DNA from: an uncultured Victivallales bacterium
GTDB taxonomy: Bacteria > Verrucomicrobiota > Lentisphaeria > Victivallales > UBA1829
NCBI GenBank assembly: GCA_944390735.1
Contig: CALXRL010000001.1
Location: 1 to 64,000, forward strand
Reading direction: 5' to 3'
Length of the DNA: 64,000 nucleotides
Part shown: one piece after another, positions 1 through 9,406 of the stretch
Position numbering within the stretch: the stretch's first letter is position 1
Layout: the number at the start of each line of letters is the position of its first letter
Made by a program: the position numbers and the translations under genes
The notes under the pieces: generated by a model
The model's database searches: none
What the model was told of the DNA's origin: nothing
What the model saw: the letters and a program-made list of their open reading frames with translations, nothing else

Positions 1-1903
1 CGGCATGAATCGTCAGAGTGTTGTACTTGCCGAACCGGAGAAGTTCCTGCGGAAGCGGAAGTTCAAAAAATTTGCCGTAATCCAGTTTTGCAATCTCTCT
101 GCCGTTGAGATAGACGGTTCCTTTCTGCGAGCGGCTCAGTTCGTCGAGAAGAAGGACGATCTGCCGCCCCTTCCAGCTTTCCGGGACAACGAAGGCCCGC
201 TCGAACCAGCCATTGGTGAAGGTGTAGGGATTTTTCCCCCGGTACCACGCATTGCGGGGAAGTTTTTTCAGATTGGCGTCGCGCATATAGAATTCGCAGT
301 CGGTCATGCCGTTGCCCTGACCGCTGTACCGTCCGGGGACGGCAAGATAGATCCATGAGGCGGGATCAAAAGGAAGATCCCTGTCGGTCAGCTGCATGCG
401 CCAGAGCGCGTTGAGGGTGATCTTTTCGCGGGTGGGGGTGGTGATGCGTTCCGCGCCCTTCAGGTCCCAGAGGGCTTTTTCCTGTTCCTTGACGGGGGTG
501 ATTGCAATGGTGCCCTTGCGCAGTTTTCCCGATTTTTTCGATGCCGCCTCCTGGCGTTTTGCCAGCTCTTCCGGCGTGTGGAGGCCTGCGACGGCAAGAA
601 GTTCGTCGATCACGCCTTCCGACTGCGTTTTGGAATAGGTGTCATTTCCGGGAACGTCGCCGACAATCATGGACCCTGTCGGCTGCGCATTGGTGAACGT
701 CAGCGCCAGAGCCCCTTCCTTTTTCTGACCGTCAACGGACAGAAACAGTTTTTTCCGTTCGAAATCGAATCCGGCTGCGATGCGTGCCGCTTTTCCCTTT
801 TTCAGAAGAGCGGCCGGAAGAGTGATCTCCTGCGTCTTTCCGTCGGACTGAATGGAAAAGAGGAGCTGTTTCCCCTGTTTGGCAAGACCGTACTTCAAAG
901 TTCCGGCCGTGACATGAAAGAGTCCGTGAACGGCGGAATCCTCCGCTCCGTTCCAGTCCGGCAGAAAGTAAAAAACGATCGAGACGGCCTTTTCTCCGAT
1001 TCCGGAGATTCCGTTCAGGACCAGCGATCCTTTCCGATCGTATCCGTGGCGGACCACCTTGACTCCTTCGCCGTTTTTGCCTTGGGTGAAGAGCAGCTGC
1101 GCTGCGCTGAATCCGGAGATCCCGGAGGCATCGATTTCCCCCTCAAACGGCGCAAAGAGAAGCTGTTTGACCTGCTCCTTTCCCGGAGTCGATTCCATGA
1201 TCTGCTTTGCCTCGTCCGGAGTCAGGAGCCTGTTGAAGATCTTGAGTTCGTCAATGATGCCGCCGAACAGGTCGCGGCTGCGGAAATCCATGCTTCCGAT
1301 TCGGAGAACCGTCTGATTCGGTCCCGGTTTCCGGACATCGTTGTTTCTGGTATAGGATGCTTCAATCCCGTTCAGGTAGATCACATGTTTCCCCTCCTTG
1401 TATCCGAAGAGGAGATGGGTCCATTCCCGAAAAGGAATGGCGGATGCGGAAATTGCCGCTCCGCGATATTTTTTCTCCGCATCAAAATGGTTCAGAATGA
1501 AACGGCCCCAGTTGTCGAATCCGGCAAAGACATTTCCGGTTTCCCAGCCGAGATTGGTCCGGAAGAGGTTGCGTCCGGGGGCCTTGGCATTTTTCTCCCG
1601 CTCTTCCTCCGGGTATACCCACATTGCGACCGACCACTCCCTGCCGTTCATGGTGCTCCCGAGATTGTACAGCAGATCGCCGACGTCGCTTTTGCGGGAG
1701 AAGCGCACTCCTTTTCCCGATTTCCCCTCAGTGAAATAGAGTTTTCCCGCGCTTCGCAGTCCGCTGCCGTCCAGCGCGATTTCCGGTTTCGCGGAGTTGT
1801 CAAACGAGGCATAGAGTTTCAGATGATTTTTTTCCACGTCGTCGCCGCACGTCAGAAGAGCGGAACAGAACGACAGCGCCAGAAACGAATAAAATGTTTT
1901 CAT
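1..1903 (-). CDS. Secreted LamG-domain protein with GH2-like jelly-roll domain (3' end outside window)
   Basis: An uninterrupted minus-strand frame starts with ATG at 1901-1903 and is still open at base 1, so the C terminus is missing (about 634 codons visible). AAGGAA lies just upstream of the start. The first 20 or so residues (MKTFYSFLALSFCSALLTCG) look like a secretion signal. Residues of about 28-230 form a concanavalin A/LamG-like domain (LYASFDNS, WSVAMWVYP, WTHLLFGY, IDELKIFNRLLTPDEAKQI), and a second LamG-like unit follows to about residue 440 (SVDGQKKEGALAL, GVIDELLAV). The visible end (ITLNALWRMQLTD, WYRGKNPY, GWFERAFVVPESWKGRQIVLLLDEL) resembles the sugar-binding jelly roll of GH2-type glycosidases. 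I infer a surface or secreted glycan-binding or glycan-cleaving protein. No catalytic residues can be judged because the end is cut. It lies 48 bases downstream of the pseudopilin gene and is probably its operon partner. Confidence 0.75.
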   Translation of the reverse strand, partial: MKTFYSFLALSFCSALLTCGDDVEKNHLKLYASFDNSAKPEIALDGSGLRSAGKLYFTEGKSGKGVRFSRKSDVGDLLYNLGSTMNGREWSVAMWVYPEEEREKNAKAPGRNLFRTNLGWETGNVFAGFDNWGRFILNHFDAEKKYRGAAISASAIPFREWTHLLFGYKEGKHVIYLNGIEASYTRNNDVRKPGPNQTVLRIGSMDFRSRDLFGGIIDELKIFNRLLTPDEAKQIMESTPGKEQVKQLLFAPFEGEIDASGISGFSAAQLLFTQGKNGEGVKVVRHGYDRKGSLVLNGISGIGEKAVSIVFYFLPDWNGAEDSAVHGLFHVTAGTLKYGLAKQGKQLLFSIQSDGKTQEITLPAALLKKGKAARIAAGFDFERKKLFLSVDGQKKEGALALTFTNAQPTGSMIVGDVPGNDTYSKTQSEGVIDELLAVAGLHTPEELAKRQEAASKKSGKLRKGTIAITPVKEQEKALWDLKGAERITTPTREKITLNALWRMQLTDRDLPFDPASWIYLAVPGRYSGQGNGMTDCEFYMRDANLKKLPRNAWYRGKNPYTFTNGWFERAFVVPESWKGRQIVLLLDELSRSQKGTVYLNGREIAKLDYGKFFELPLPQELLRFGKYNTLTIHA

Positions 1904-1951
1904 GCAGGTTCCTTTTCAATCAGAAATTTCATGTGATGCAAAGGGAAATGG

Positions 1952-2647
1952 TCAAAACCATTCCTTGTATTTTCCAAGAGCCGGGGAACCTTCCACCCAG
2001 GTGGAGAACTCTCCGTAGCTGACGGTGGAGACGTGTCCGTCGACATAGGTGAAAACCGCGTTCATTCCATGGCGAACCGCGACTTTGCTGGCACTTGAAA
2101 CATCCTCACCCAGCGGAGGAGTCGTGAACGAGTATTTCCCAAGGGCATATGAAGTCGAGTTTACTCCGTTGCGGCCTTCTCCGGCAAGAAACACCACGGA
2201 AGGGGTTTTGATTTTTGTCCGTCTGCGATGCACGTTCTCCGTCATATCCCATTGTTTGGCTCCGATGAATCCATTCATCATGTAGGTTGCCAGATTGGCC
2301 CATCCCCAGACCTTTTTCGTGGAAGGACAATAAAAGCCGGGATAATTCCCGAAATCATTGAGCTCCGTTGTTGTGGTGAATTTGGAATTGACATAAGGAT
2401 AGACAATCACATAATAGGAAAACTCTTTTCCCAGGGCAGCGACGGGCCCATAACTGAGGGGATAAAAATCATCGGAATCTGCACAATACTGTTCGAATCC
2501 CAGTGAAATCTGCTTCTGGTTCCCTGCACATTGAATTGACCGTGCCTTTTCTCTGGCGTTGTTCAGCGCCGGAAGCAGAAGTCCGGCAAGAATTGCAATA
2601 ATTGCAATCACAACCAGGAGTTCTATTAATGTGAAATTTCTCTTCAT
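1952..2647 (-). CDS. Type II/IV pseudopilin-like protein, H-X9-DG class
   Basis: The protein has 231 residues. Its N terminus [20 protein letters not shown] is a prepilin-type cleavage and methylation segment with a Glu at +5 and a hydrophobic helix. Near the C terminus [15 protein letters not shown] contains the H-X9-DG signature seen in the DUF1559-like pseudopilins that are heavily expanded in Lentisphaerae and Planctomycetes. The residue before the predicted cleavage site is Asn, not the usual Gly. I place the start at 2647 rather than at the ATG at 2656, because AGGAAAGG abuts the upstream ATG but is 9 bases from this one. The start overlaps the stop of the LacI gene as ATGA, so the two are likely translationally coupled. 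The likely role is an exported substrate-specific pseudopilin of a type II-like secretion or surface apparatus. The exact function is unknown. Confidence 0.85.
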   Translation of the reverse strand: MKRNFTLIELLVVIAIIAILAGLLLPALNNAREKARSIQCAGNQKQISLGFEQYCADSDDFYPLSYGPVAALGKEFSYYVIVYPYVNSKFTTTTELNDFGNYPGFYCPSTKKVWGWANLATYMMNGFIGAKQWDMTENVHRRRTKIKTPSVVFLAGEGRNGVNSTSYALGKYSFTTPPLGEDVSSASKVAVRHGMNAVFTYVDGHVSTVSYGEFSTWVEGSPALGKYKEWF

Positions 2648-3693
2648 CTGCCGCATCCTTTCCTGTTTAAGACATAACCTCTTTCTTCGATAATTGTTTT
2701 ATAATAGGGATCCTCCGCCTGTTCCCGGTAATAGTCGCGGAGCTCCTCACGATTCAGAAAACGAGTGGGAATGGTCAGGTGCCGTATCCCCGTTTCCGGG
2801 TGTTCGATCATTTCGATGATTCTGGCCATCCTCTCTTTGACCTGGGGCTTGAAGGGATTGACAATCACGCCGAAGACCGAATCATGATCGATGAAGTCAT
2901 TCGGCAGCGTATAACTGTAGACGAAGCGGGGCAGCTCCCGGATTCCGTTCTCCTGACAGAACAGAATCAGCTTGTTCGGGAAGGTGCTGGAACCGCAGAG
3001 GGCGAAATCCGGTCCGATGGAGACCAGCTGCCGGTAGATCTCCTCCGCCGATTTCTGATAATACTGAATGGAGGAAAATTCCATCCCAAGTTCCCTGCAG
3101 ATTTCCTCTGAGAAGCTGTTCCAGTGATCCGAGGAAGTCATAAAGAGTCCGCAGAGGCGTCTGCATCCGGCGTTTTTCATTTGGAGAAGCGCCTGATACA
3201 GGGCTGAATCCTGTTCAAGAGTGTACGTGTTGTATTCCGGAAGAATAATGTTGGAGAGAAGAACCGGATATCCGGAAAGAAGAGTCCGGATCCGGTCGTC
3301 GGGGATCAGGTAGGGAGAGTAGATGGTGCCGTCGGTCTGACGGTTGATGAGATTCGCCAGACATTTTTTCTCCTCCTCCTGATTGAACCGTGTCAGAGAA
3401 ATCAGCAGCTGATAGTTGTAGTTCAGCGCCTCATACATCAGCGACTGCGTGTAAAAGCTGGTGTAAATCCCGGAAATCTCCGCAATGACCAGTCCGATGG
3501 TTTTGCTTTTGCCGTTTTTGAGGGCGCGCGCAGTCTGAGACGGCTGATAGTTCATCTCCTGAACCGCCTCCCTGATTCGCTTTTTCGTCTTCTCCGCGAT
3601 TCTGGCGGAAAGCGGATGGTTGTTCAAATACATCGAAACCAGTGATTTCGATACTCCGACCCGTTCCGCTATGTCTTTGATTGTTGCGCGCAT
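2644..3693 (-). CDS. LacI-family transcriptional regulator
   Basis: The protein has 349 residues, a normal length for LacI/GalR regulators. Residues 4-25 ([22 protein letters not shown]) are the helix-turn-helix, followed by a hinge helix ([22 protein letters not shown]) and a periplasmic-binding-protein-like effector domain. The Met-Tyr pair in place of the common Arg-Val in the recognition/hinge area (SMYLNN) is a family variant also seen in Lentisphaerae-type regulators. It is the first gene of a likely operon with the pseudopilin and LamG protein. A palindrome between the promoter and the start fits autoregulation. The effector is probably a sugar, but cannot be named. No strong Shine-Dalgarno sequence precedes the ATG. 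Confidence 0.9.
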   Translation of the reverse strand: MRATIKDIAERVGVSKSLVSMYLNNHPLSARIAEKTKKRIREAVQEMNYQPSQTARALKNGKSKTIGLVIAEISGIYTSFYTQSLMYEALNYNYQLLISLTRFNQEEEKKCLANLINRQTDGTIYSPYLIPDDRIRTLLSGYPVLLSNIILPEYNTYTLEQDSALYQALLQMKNAGCRRLCGLFMTSSDHWNSFSEEICRELGMEFSSIQYYQKSAEEIYRQLVSIGPDFALCGSSTFPNKLILFCQENGIRELPRFVYSYTLPNDFIDHDSVFGVIVNPFKPQVKERMARIIEMIEHPETGIRHLTIPTRFLNREELRDYYREQAEDPYYKTIIEERGYVLNRKGCGR

Positions 3694-3711
3694 CTTTTTT
3701 ACTCAATTTCT

Positions 3712-3727
3712 GTTGAATCGTTTCAAC
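3712..3727. promoter_or_regulatory. Putative LacI-family operator
   Basis: GTTGAATCGTTTCAAC is a near-perfect palindrome (7 of 8 base pairs match) with a central CG, the shape typical of LacI/GalR operators. It sits just downstream of the predicted transcription start of the LacI regulator gene, where binding would block transcription. Autoregulation is inferred. Confidence 0.55.
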
Positions 3728-3736
3728 CATTGACAC

Positions 3737-3765
3737 ATTATACTCTATTTCGAGTTTTTTGTCAA
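3737..3765 (-). promoter_or_regulatory. Sigma-70-type promoter of the LacI-pseudopilin-LamG operon
   Basis: On the minus strand, TTGACA (3765-3760) and TATAAT (3742-3737) are separated by exactly 17 bases. Both hexamers match consensus. The predicted start is near 3730, giving a leader of about 37 bases to the regulator ATG, with the palindrome at 3712-3727 inside it. Confidence 0.8.
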
Positions 3766-4010
3766 GAGGGTGGAGCAGGAAAAAAACTGGAAAATCAAAA
3801 AAAAAGCGTCGGGGTCTCTTCATGAAAAATGGAAAAAGGGGGATGGATACGTTTTCTCCGCTGCATCGATGCTTTTTCTCTGTGTTTGCCTGGAGGGGGA
3901 GGAAGAGGCTTCTGCTTCCGGTTCCCGGAGGAAGATCCGGAAGATTCGGCTTCCCGGGGCAATCCGGTTCGGAGGGGGAGCGTTTTTCTTTTTCCGAAGT
4001 TTTTTTTCCT

Positions 4011-4820
4011 TCAGCGGACCCGGTTTCTCCGTCGGAACTCCGAGGGGGAAAGTCCTTTGTGGCGTTTGAAGAAACGCGAGAAGTAAAACGGACTGCTGAA
4101 CTGGAAACGATCCGCGATCTCCTGGATGGAGAGCTCGCCTGTCAGCAGATGACGCTCCGTCGCCGAGACCAGTTCCCGCATCAGAAAGGTTTTCAGCGGG
4201 AGTCCGAAATCGCGGGAGAAGCGCCGGGAGAGGGTGTCACGGCTCATTCCGCTGATTGCCGCCAGCTGATCGAGATCCAGTTGCGCGCTCGGAGAATCCC
4301 GTACAAAGGCGAGGAGTTTCCCGTACCGCTTCCGCAGAAGGGCAAGACGGGTGGGATCGTTGTCTTCGGGAAAGTCGAGGTGTCGGAGAAGCATCCAGAG
4401 GGAACACTCAAATTCGCAGAGTCTTTTCCAGTTGAAGTTCGTTGACAGGAGGGCGCGGTACTGTTCCGTTTCCGCCGTCGGCACGGGGAAGCTGGAACAT
4501 TTCCGCACTCCCCGGAACGCGTCAATCCCGGGGAGCAGCTCCAGCTTGAAGTGCCAGCAGAGAAAACGCAGGCCGGGAGGAAAATCGAATTCCAGATCCA
4601 GATATTCCGGCATGAAGAACGCGGAACCGGGCTGCATGTCGAACGACTCGTTTCCGGTATGGTTGAGGATTCGTCCGGTTCCCTCCAGCACCAGAAAACA
4701 GCGGTTCCAGGTATAGGTGTTTCTGCCGTGCCAGACAAAATCGGCCAGCGAGAGCTCCAGCAGATTCAGTTTCAGCATATTATGGCTGGCGCGCCATGTT
4801 TCAAATTTATCCAATCCCAT
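4011..4820 (-). CDS. AraC-family transcriptional regulator
   Basis: The protein has 269 residues. The N-terminal 150 or so are a cupin-type sensing domain (FLVLEGTGRILNHTG, MQPGSAFFMPEYL). The C-terminal 100 carry the two AraC helix-turn-helix units: LDLDQLAAISGMSRDTLSRRF and LSIQEIADRFQFSSPFYFSRFFKRHKG, ending SPSEFRRRN. AAGGA lies 9 bases before the ATG. The gene is divergent from the GH116 gene with 97 bases between them, so it most likely senses a sugar and controls that glycosidase. This is inferred from position. The 245 bases downstream to the LacI promoter (3766-4010) hold no gene that I can support. Confidence 0.9.
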   Translation of the reverse strand: MGLDKFETWRASHNMLKLNLLELSLADFVWHGRNTYTWNRCFLVLEGTGRILNHTGNESFDMQPGSAFFMPEYLDLEFDFPPGLRFLCWHFKLELLPGIDAFRGVRKCSSFPVPTAETEQYRALLSTNFNWKRLCEFECSLWMLLRHLDFPEDNDPTRLALLRKRYGKLLAFVRDSPSAQLDLDQLAAISGMSRDTLSRRFSRDFGLPLKTFLMRELVSATERHLLTGELSIQEIADRFQFSSPFYFSRFFKRHKGLSPSEFRRRNRVR

Positions 4821-4850
4821 AAAAAGACATCCTTTTCCCCTGTTTTTGCA

Positions 4851-4879
4851 TTCACAAAAGAAGCGTCCTGCTGTATAAT
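4851..4879 (+). promoter_or_regulatory. Promoter of the GH116 gene
   Basis: TTCACA (4851-4856) and TATAAT (4874-4879) are 17 bases apart. A strong AGGAGG at 4904-4909 precedes the ATG at 4918. The one-base departure in the -35 box leaves room for activation by the divergent AraC protein. Confidence 0.65.
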
Positions 4880-4917
4880 AACATAAGAAATCCGGAAATC
4901 AACAGGAGGAGTTCATT

Positions 4918-7542
4918 ATGATTCTGGAAGGCGAACATCTGACACAGGTATCGTTTCCTCTGGGAGGAATCGGAGCCGGCTGCATCGGACTGGCCGGCAA
5001 CGGACGGCTGGTGGACTGGGAGATTTTCCATCAGAACGCGGGCAAGGGAACCATGAACGGCATGACGCATTTTGCCGTTCGCGCGGAACGGAACGGCAGT
5101 CTGGTCGACGCCCGTGTTCTGAACAGTGATCTGACCGGATCCTATCAGGGCGAGTTTGTGAAGAGGGATCTTGCCTATCAGGGCTGGGGCTGGGGGCCGA
5201 TTCCCGGAACTCTTGCCGGAATGCCTCATTTCCGGGATGCTGTTTTCAAAGGGGAGTTTCCGGTGGCGGAAATGGAATTCCGGGATGCGGCGTTTCCCGG
5301 CGAGGTTCGTCTGACGGCATGGAGTGTCTTTGTTCCCGGCGACTCCCTGCACTCCGGACTTCCCGCCGCCTGCTTTGAAATCACGATTCGGAATACGACA
5401 TCGGAGCGTCTGGACTACGCCTGTTCCGGCGCTCTTTCCAATCCGTGGCCAGCGAATCCGGAATCGCGGCAGGAGCTTGTCCGGGAGAATGGGATCTCCA
5501 CGCTGTTTCTGCAGAACGGTCTTCCCGCCGATGATTACGAGACCGGCAGCATGGCGCTTTCCACCGATGCTCCCGAGATTTCGTATCAGCAGTACTGGTT
5601 CCGGGGGGGCTGGTGCGATCCGCTGGAGATCTTCTGGCACGACTTCACCACGCCGGGAAAACTCAAAAACCGGGTCTATCCTCCCGATTCCACCGTCAGA
5701 AGCAGAGGCGGCAGGGACACGGGGTGCATCGCGGCACATGCCTCGATTGCTCCCGGAGAGGAGAGCTGCTTCCGTTTTGTCATCTCCTGGTACTCTCCCT
5801 GGGCGAAGAACACCTGGGATCCCCAGGTGGAGGAACGCATGAGAAAGCAGAACTATCCGGGAAAAAATCTCTGGCGAAGCTACTATGCCACGATCTGGAA
5901 GGATGCAAAGGACGCGGGAGAGGCGCTCTGGAAGGAGTATCGGGAACTTCGCAAGGGAACCTTCGCTTTCCATGACGCGCTTTTTTCCTCGACCATTCCG
6001 CGTGCGGCGCTGGAAGGAATCTCGGCAAATCTTTCGATACTGAAGACGCCCACGCTTCTGCGTCTGGAGGAGGGAACGGTCTGGGGATGGGAGGGGCTCG
6101 GCTGGGATTACGGTTCCTGCCCCGGTTCCTGCTCCCATGTCTGGAACTACGCGCAGGCGCTGGCTCTGCTGTTCCCCGATCTGGAGCGGACGATCCGGGA
6201 GTCGCAGTTCGCGAATAATTTTGATCCGAACGGCGGTCTTCATTTCCGGTTGTTGCTTCCGCTGGGACTGAATCCCGGACTCCGGAAGAACGGGCGCCCC
6301 GCGGTGGATGGATCGTTCGGCGAGGTGCTGAAGACGTATCGGGAGTGGAAGGTCTCCGGAGACGGCGCCTGGCTGAAAAAGGTCTGGCCCTCCGTCCGGC
6401 GCGTCATGGAATACACCTGGAGCGACCGGAATCCGGACCGCTGGGATCCGGAGCGTTCCGGCGTCATCACCGGCCGGCAGCACCATACGCTGGATATGGA
6501 GCTCTTCGGGCCGAACGCATGGCTGACCGGTCACTATCTCGCCGCCCTGAAGGCCGCGGCCGGGATGGCGGATGCCTGCGGCGAACCGGAGTTTTCCGCC
6601 GACTGTCTCGCCCTCTTTGAAAAAGGACGGCGCTGGGTCGAGTCCCATCTCTTCAACGGCGAATACTATGAGCAGAAAATTGATCTCAGGGACCGCGCCC
6701 TTCTCCGGAAGTTCCAATATTTCTGCAGCGAAACCAATTCCATGGATGATCCGGAAGCCGCCTACTGGGACGAAGAGCACGGCGAGATCAAATACCAGAT
6801 CGGAAACGGCTGCGAAATCGACATGCACCTTCCCCAGTGGTACGCCTCGCTGTACGGTCTCGGCGACATTCTGGACCGGGACCATGTCCATTCCACGCTG
6901 AATGCGGTTTACCGGCATAATTTTGTGCCTCACATGCGCGACATTGTCAACTCCTGGCGCAAGTTCTCCCTGAATGATGAGGGCGGAACCCTGATCTGCA
7001 CCTGGCCGCACTCGGAGGGAAAGCCGACGATTCCTCTTCCGTATCATCAGGAGACCATGACCGGATTCGAATGGGCCGCCGCCGCGCATCTGGTCATGCA
7101 CGGGGAACTCGAAAAGGGACTGGAAATGATCGAAGCGATCCGCGGCCGTTACGACGGCTACCGCCGCAATCCGTGGAACGAGATCGAGTGCGGAAGCAAT
7201 TACGCCCGCGCGATGGCATCCTACGGACTGCTTCAGGCATACAGCGGATTCCATTATGATATGACGCGCGGAATGATCGGGTTTGCTCCGAAGCTCTCCG
7301 GCCGTTTCCGGTCGTTCTGGAGTCTGGGAACGGTTTGGGGAACCTATGACGAAACGGAGACGGGGGCGGAAGTGCGGATCCTGCGGGGAGGCATGGAGCT
7401 GCAATCTCTGGAACTGGGATTTGAAGCAGCCGAATGTTTCCTCGGGGAACGGAAGATTGCATTCCGCCGGTCGGGTACGACGCTCTTCCCCGATCTCCCG
7501 GTTTCGCTGAAGGAAGGAGATGAAATCCGGATCCGGAAGTGA
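4918..7542 (+). CDS. GH116-family glycoside hydrolase (GBA2/DUF608-like)
   Basis: The protein has 874 residues and no signal peptide, so it is probably cytoplasmic. The N-terminal motif FPLGGIGAGCIGLAGNGRLVDWEI (residues about 16-40) is the hallmark of the GBA2-type N-terminal beta domain. From about residue 360 the (alpha/alpha)6 catalytic domain shows GSCPGSCSHVWNYAQALALLFPDLER (near 400), TLDMELFGPNAWLTGHYLAAL (near 524; the Asp is in the position of the GH116 acid/base), ETMTGFEWAAAAHLV and NPWNEIECGSNYARAMASYGLL. GH116 enzymes cleave beta-glucosides, beta-xylosides or N-acetyl-beta-glucosaminides; which one applies here cannot be told. It is preceded by its own promoter and a divergent AraC regulator, which argues for substrate induction. 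Confidence 0.88.
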   Translation: MILEGEHLTQVSFPLGGIGAGCIGLAGNGRLVDWEIFHQNAGKGTMNGMTHFAVRAERNGSLVDARVLNSDLTGSYQGEFVKRDLAYQGWGWGPIPGTLAGMPHFRDAVFKGEFPVAEMEFRDAAFPGEVRLTAWSVFVPGDSLHSGLPAACFEITIRNTTSERLDYACSGALSNPWPANPESRQELVRENGISTLFLQNGLPADDYETGSMALSTDAPEISYQQYWFRGGWCDPLEIFWHDFTTPGKLKNRVYPPDSTVRSRGGRDTGCIAAHASIAPGEESCFRFVISWYSPWAKNTWDPQVEERMRKQNYPGKNLWRSYYATIWKDAKDAGEALWKEYRELRKGTFAFHDALFSSTIPRAALEGISANLSILKTPTLLRLEEGTVWGWEGLGWDYGSCPGSCSHVWNYAQALALLFPDLERTIRESQFANNFDPNGGLHFRLLLPLGLNPGLRKNGRPAVDGSFGEVLKTYREWKVSGDGAWLKKVWPSVRRVMEYTWSDRNPDRWDPERSGVITGRQHHTLDMELFGPNAWLTGHYLAALKAAAGMADACGEPEFSADCLALFEKGRRWVESHLFNGEYYEQKIDLRDRALLRKFQYFCSETNSMDDPEAAYWDEEHGEIKYQIGNGCEIDMHLPQWYASLYGLGDILDRDHVHSTLNAVYRHNFVPHMRDIVNSWRKFSLNDEGGTLICTWPHSEGKPTIPLPYHQETMTGFEWAAAAHLVMHGELEKGLEMIEAIRGRYDGYRRNPWNEIECGSNYARAMASYGLLQAYSGFHYDMTRGMIGFAPKLSGRFRSFWSLGTVWGTYDETETGAEVRILRGGMELQSLELGFEAAECFLGERKIAFRRSGTTLFPDLPVSLKEGDEIRIRK

Positions 7543-7593
7543 CGGTCGCGGACGTGGCCGGAAAGAAAATGTTCAGCTTCGCCGGAAGAGGGG

Positions 7594-7621
7594 TTGTCTC
7601 TTTCCGAATCTGTGCTAGAGT
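7594..7621 (+). promoter_or_regulatory. Putative promoter of the DNA glycosylase gene
   Basis: TTGTCT (7594-7599) and TAGAGT (7616-7621) are 16 bases apart. TG at 7613-7614 makes an extended -10 (TGCTAGAGT). It lies 38 bases before the ATG at 7660. Confidence 0.45.
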
Positions 7622-7659
7622 AAGCCGGGGGAACAAAGACGATTCAACGGAAGGCGAAG

Positions 7660-8274
7660 ATGAAATTTTCGGTCTCGGATCAGGAAAAAAAAGCGCTGTG
7701 CAGACAGGTTCCGGAATTCCGGAGCTTTCTGCATTCCGCCGCGGCGGAAGAGTTTGAGTGTTTCGGGGATCTGTTTCATGCTCTGGTGCAGAGCATCATT
7801 TCGCAGCAGCTTTCGGTGCGGGTGGCGGATGTGATTTACGGCAGGGTGAAAGCGCTGCTCGGCGAGATAACGGCGGAGACGCTTGCCGCCGCCGATTCCG
7901 GAGCGCTGCGCGCCTGCGGACTGTCAACGAAAAAAATCGAATATCTCAAGAGGATCGCGGAGGCGGAACTTTCCGGGGAAGTGGATTTCGAATCCCTTGC
8001 GCATCTGGAGGATGCCGAGGTGATCGGCCGTCTTGTGAAATTGAAGGGGGTGGGAATCTGGACGGCGGAGATGCTGCTGATTTTTGCGCTCGGGAGACGG
8101 GATGTGCTGAGTTTCCGGGATCTCGGCATCCGGCGCGGAATCATGATGCTTTTGAAGAAGGATTCCCTTTCCGAAGAGGAGTTTGAAGAGTTCCGGAAGC
8201 GCTGTTCGCCCTACGGGACGCTTGCGTCGCTCTGGTTATGGAAACTCAAGGACGGCGGATTGACCGTCTCCTGA
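7660..8274 (+). CDS. DNA-3-methyladenine glycosylase II-like protein (HhH-GPD family)
   Basis: The protein has 204 residues, the compact AlkA/MAG-type size without the AlkA N-terminal domain. Residues 42-56 (ALVQSIISQQLSVRV) are the conserved QQ-containing helix. The helix-hairpin-helix is LVKLKGVGIWTAEMLLIF (about 126-143), and the catalytic Asp is in DVLSFRDLGIRRG. The predicted job is excision of alkylated purines, starting base-excision repair. GGAAGG sits 5 bases before the ATG. It appears to be monocistronic with the following small open frame and radical SAM gene close downstream. Confidence 0.9.
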   Translation: MKFSVSDQEKKALCRQVPEFRSFLHSAAAEEFECFGDLFHALVQSIISQQLSVRVADVIYGRVKALLGEITAETLAAADSGALRACGLSTKKIEYLKRIAEAELSGEVDFESLAHLEDAEVIGRLVKLKGVGIWTAEMLLIFALGRRDVLSFRDLGIRRGIMMLLKKDSLSEEEFEEFRKRCSPYGTLASLWLWKLKDGGLTVS

Positions 8275-8287
8275 GGGGGGAGGAAAA

Positions 8288-8503
8288 ATGGACGCGCATG
8301 ATCGAACTTTTTTCCTTGTTTCCAGTCCGGACGTTCTGCCGATGAGCTCGGATAAGTTCCGGTGTTCCCCGGGAAAGCGGGTCTGCCGCCTGTTCTGGGA
8401 CGAAGGGGGGGGGCTTCCGGAGTTGTTTATGAAAAATTCCAGAGCGGATTCTCCGATTCCGGTCTTTCGCTCCGGGGAAGGATGGAAAAGGAATGAGATA
8501 TGA
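8288..8503 (+). CDS. Possible small hypothetical protein
   Basis: A 71-residue frame follows the glycosylase stop by 13 bases and has an excellent ribosome binding site (GGGGGGAGGAAAAATG). It overlaps the first 11 bases of the radical SAM gene. The product (MDAHDRTFFLVSSPDVLP...) has no motif that I recognise. The strong binding site and spacing are the only support. It could be a leader peptide or chance. Confidence 0.3.
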   Translation: MDAHDRTFFLVSSPDVLPMSSDKFRCSPGKRVCRLFWDEGGGLPELFMKNSRADSPIPVFRSGEGWKRNEI

Positions 8504-9356
8504 AGAACCGTTGTTTCGTCCTCCGGCGGAGGCGGAGAGCCTGATTTTTCAGGTGGCATTCGGCTGTCCGCACAACCGCTGCAGATTCTGCGGGATGTAC
8601 AAGACGGTGAAGTACCGTCTGCGTCCGGAAGCGGAGGTGCTTGCGGAGATCGCCGAAGCCGAAGAGGAATATCCGGAGACAAGGCGGATCTTCCTGGCGG
8701 ATGGCGATGTCATGGCGCTTCCGTTTGACCGGCTCAAAACTTATCTGGAAGCGCTGAATGCGGCATTCCCGCGTCTCTGCCGGATCAATGTGTATGCGAA
8801 CGGAAGTTCCATTGGCGGGAAACGTGTTGCCCAGCTGGAGATGCTGCGGAAACTCAAACTTCATACGCTGTACATGGGGCTGGAAAGCGGATCGCAGGAG
8901 GTGCTGGACCTGTTCGGAAAAACGGAACGGGTGGATGAGATGATCGCCGCTTCTGTGACTGCGCAGAAACTCGGATTCCGCTGTTCTGTCATGATTCTGA
9001 TCGGACTCGGCGGAAAGACCTTGCGGGAGGAGCACATCCGGCAGACGGCGTCCGCCCTGAACCGCATGCAGCCGGCGCTGCTTTCGGCGCTTCGTTTTAT
9101 TCCGGTTCCCGGACTTGCCCTGCCGGAGGGCTTCTCTCCCGTGACGGAGTATCAGGCGGTCGAGGAATTGCGGGAGATCATCAGCCGTCTGGAATTGAAT
9201 CATACGGTGTTCCGGGCGAATCATACCTCCAATCCGGTTCCGCTTGCCGGTCGTCTGCCGCAGGATCGGGAAGCGCTCTGCGGGGAGCTCTCCCGGCAGC
9301 TGGCATCCGGAGCGCTGGACAGGCGGGGGCCCGGAGACGTTCCGCTTTTCCTGTAA
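8493..9356 (+). CDS. Radical SAM protein
   Basis: The protein has 287 residues. The cluster motif is C-X4-C-X2-C (FGCPHNRCRFCGMYKTVKY, residues about 23-41), one residue longer than the usual CX3CX2C but typical of a COG1032-like clade that shares the N-x-C-x-F-C-x-MY pattern. Further support comes from LADGDVMALPFDRL and from LHTLYMGLESGSQEVLDLFGKT, the SAM-barrel strand with the GLESG element. The reaction catalysed is unknown. AAGGAA lies 7 bases before the ATG. Confidence 0.85.
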   Translation: MRYEEPLFRPPAEAESLIFQVAFGCPHNRCRFCGMYKTVKYRLRPEAEVLAEIAEAEEEYPETRRIFLADGDVMALPFDRLKTYLEALNAAFPRLCRINVYANGSSIGGKRVAQLEMLRKLKLHTLYMGLESGSQEVLDLFGKTERVDEMIAASVTAQKLGFRCSVMILIGLGGKTLREEHIRQTASALNRMQPALLSALRFIPVPGLALPEGFSPVTEYQAVEELREIISRLELNHTVFRANHTSNPVPLAGRLPQDREALCGELSRQLASGALDRRGPGDVPLFL

Positions 9357-9406
9357 GGGGTTGGAAGGATTCCCTCTCTTCCTCTCCTTTCCTTCAGCGG
9401 AGGCAT

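Noticed and set aside
578-1936. Long plus-strand open frame of 452 codons
   Set aside because: It lies opposite the LamG/jelly-roll gene, has no family similarity, and its existence is explained by the GC-rich codon pattern of the true minus-strand frame.
4852-7404. 850-codon minus-strand frame opposite the GH116 gene
   Set aside because: The plus frame has a strong ribosome binding site, a promoter and clear GH116 motifs. The minus product has no recognisable motif.
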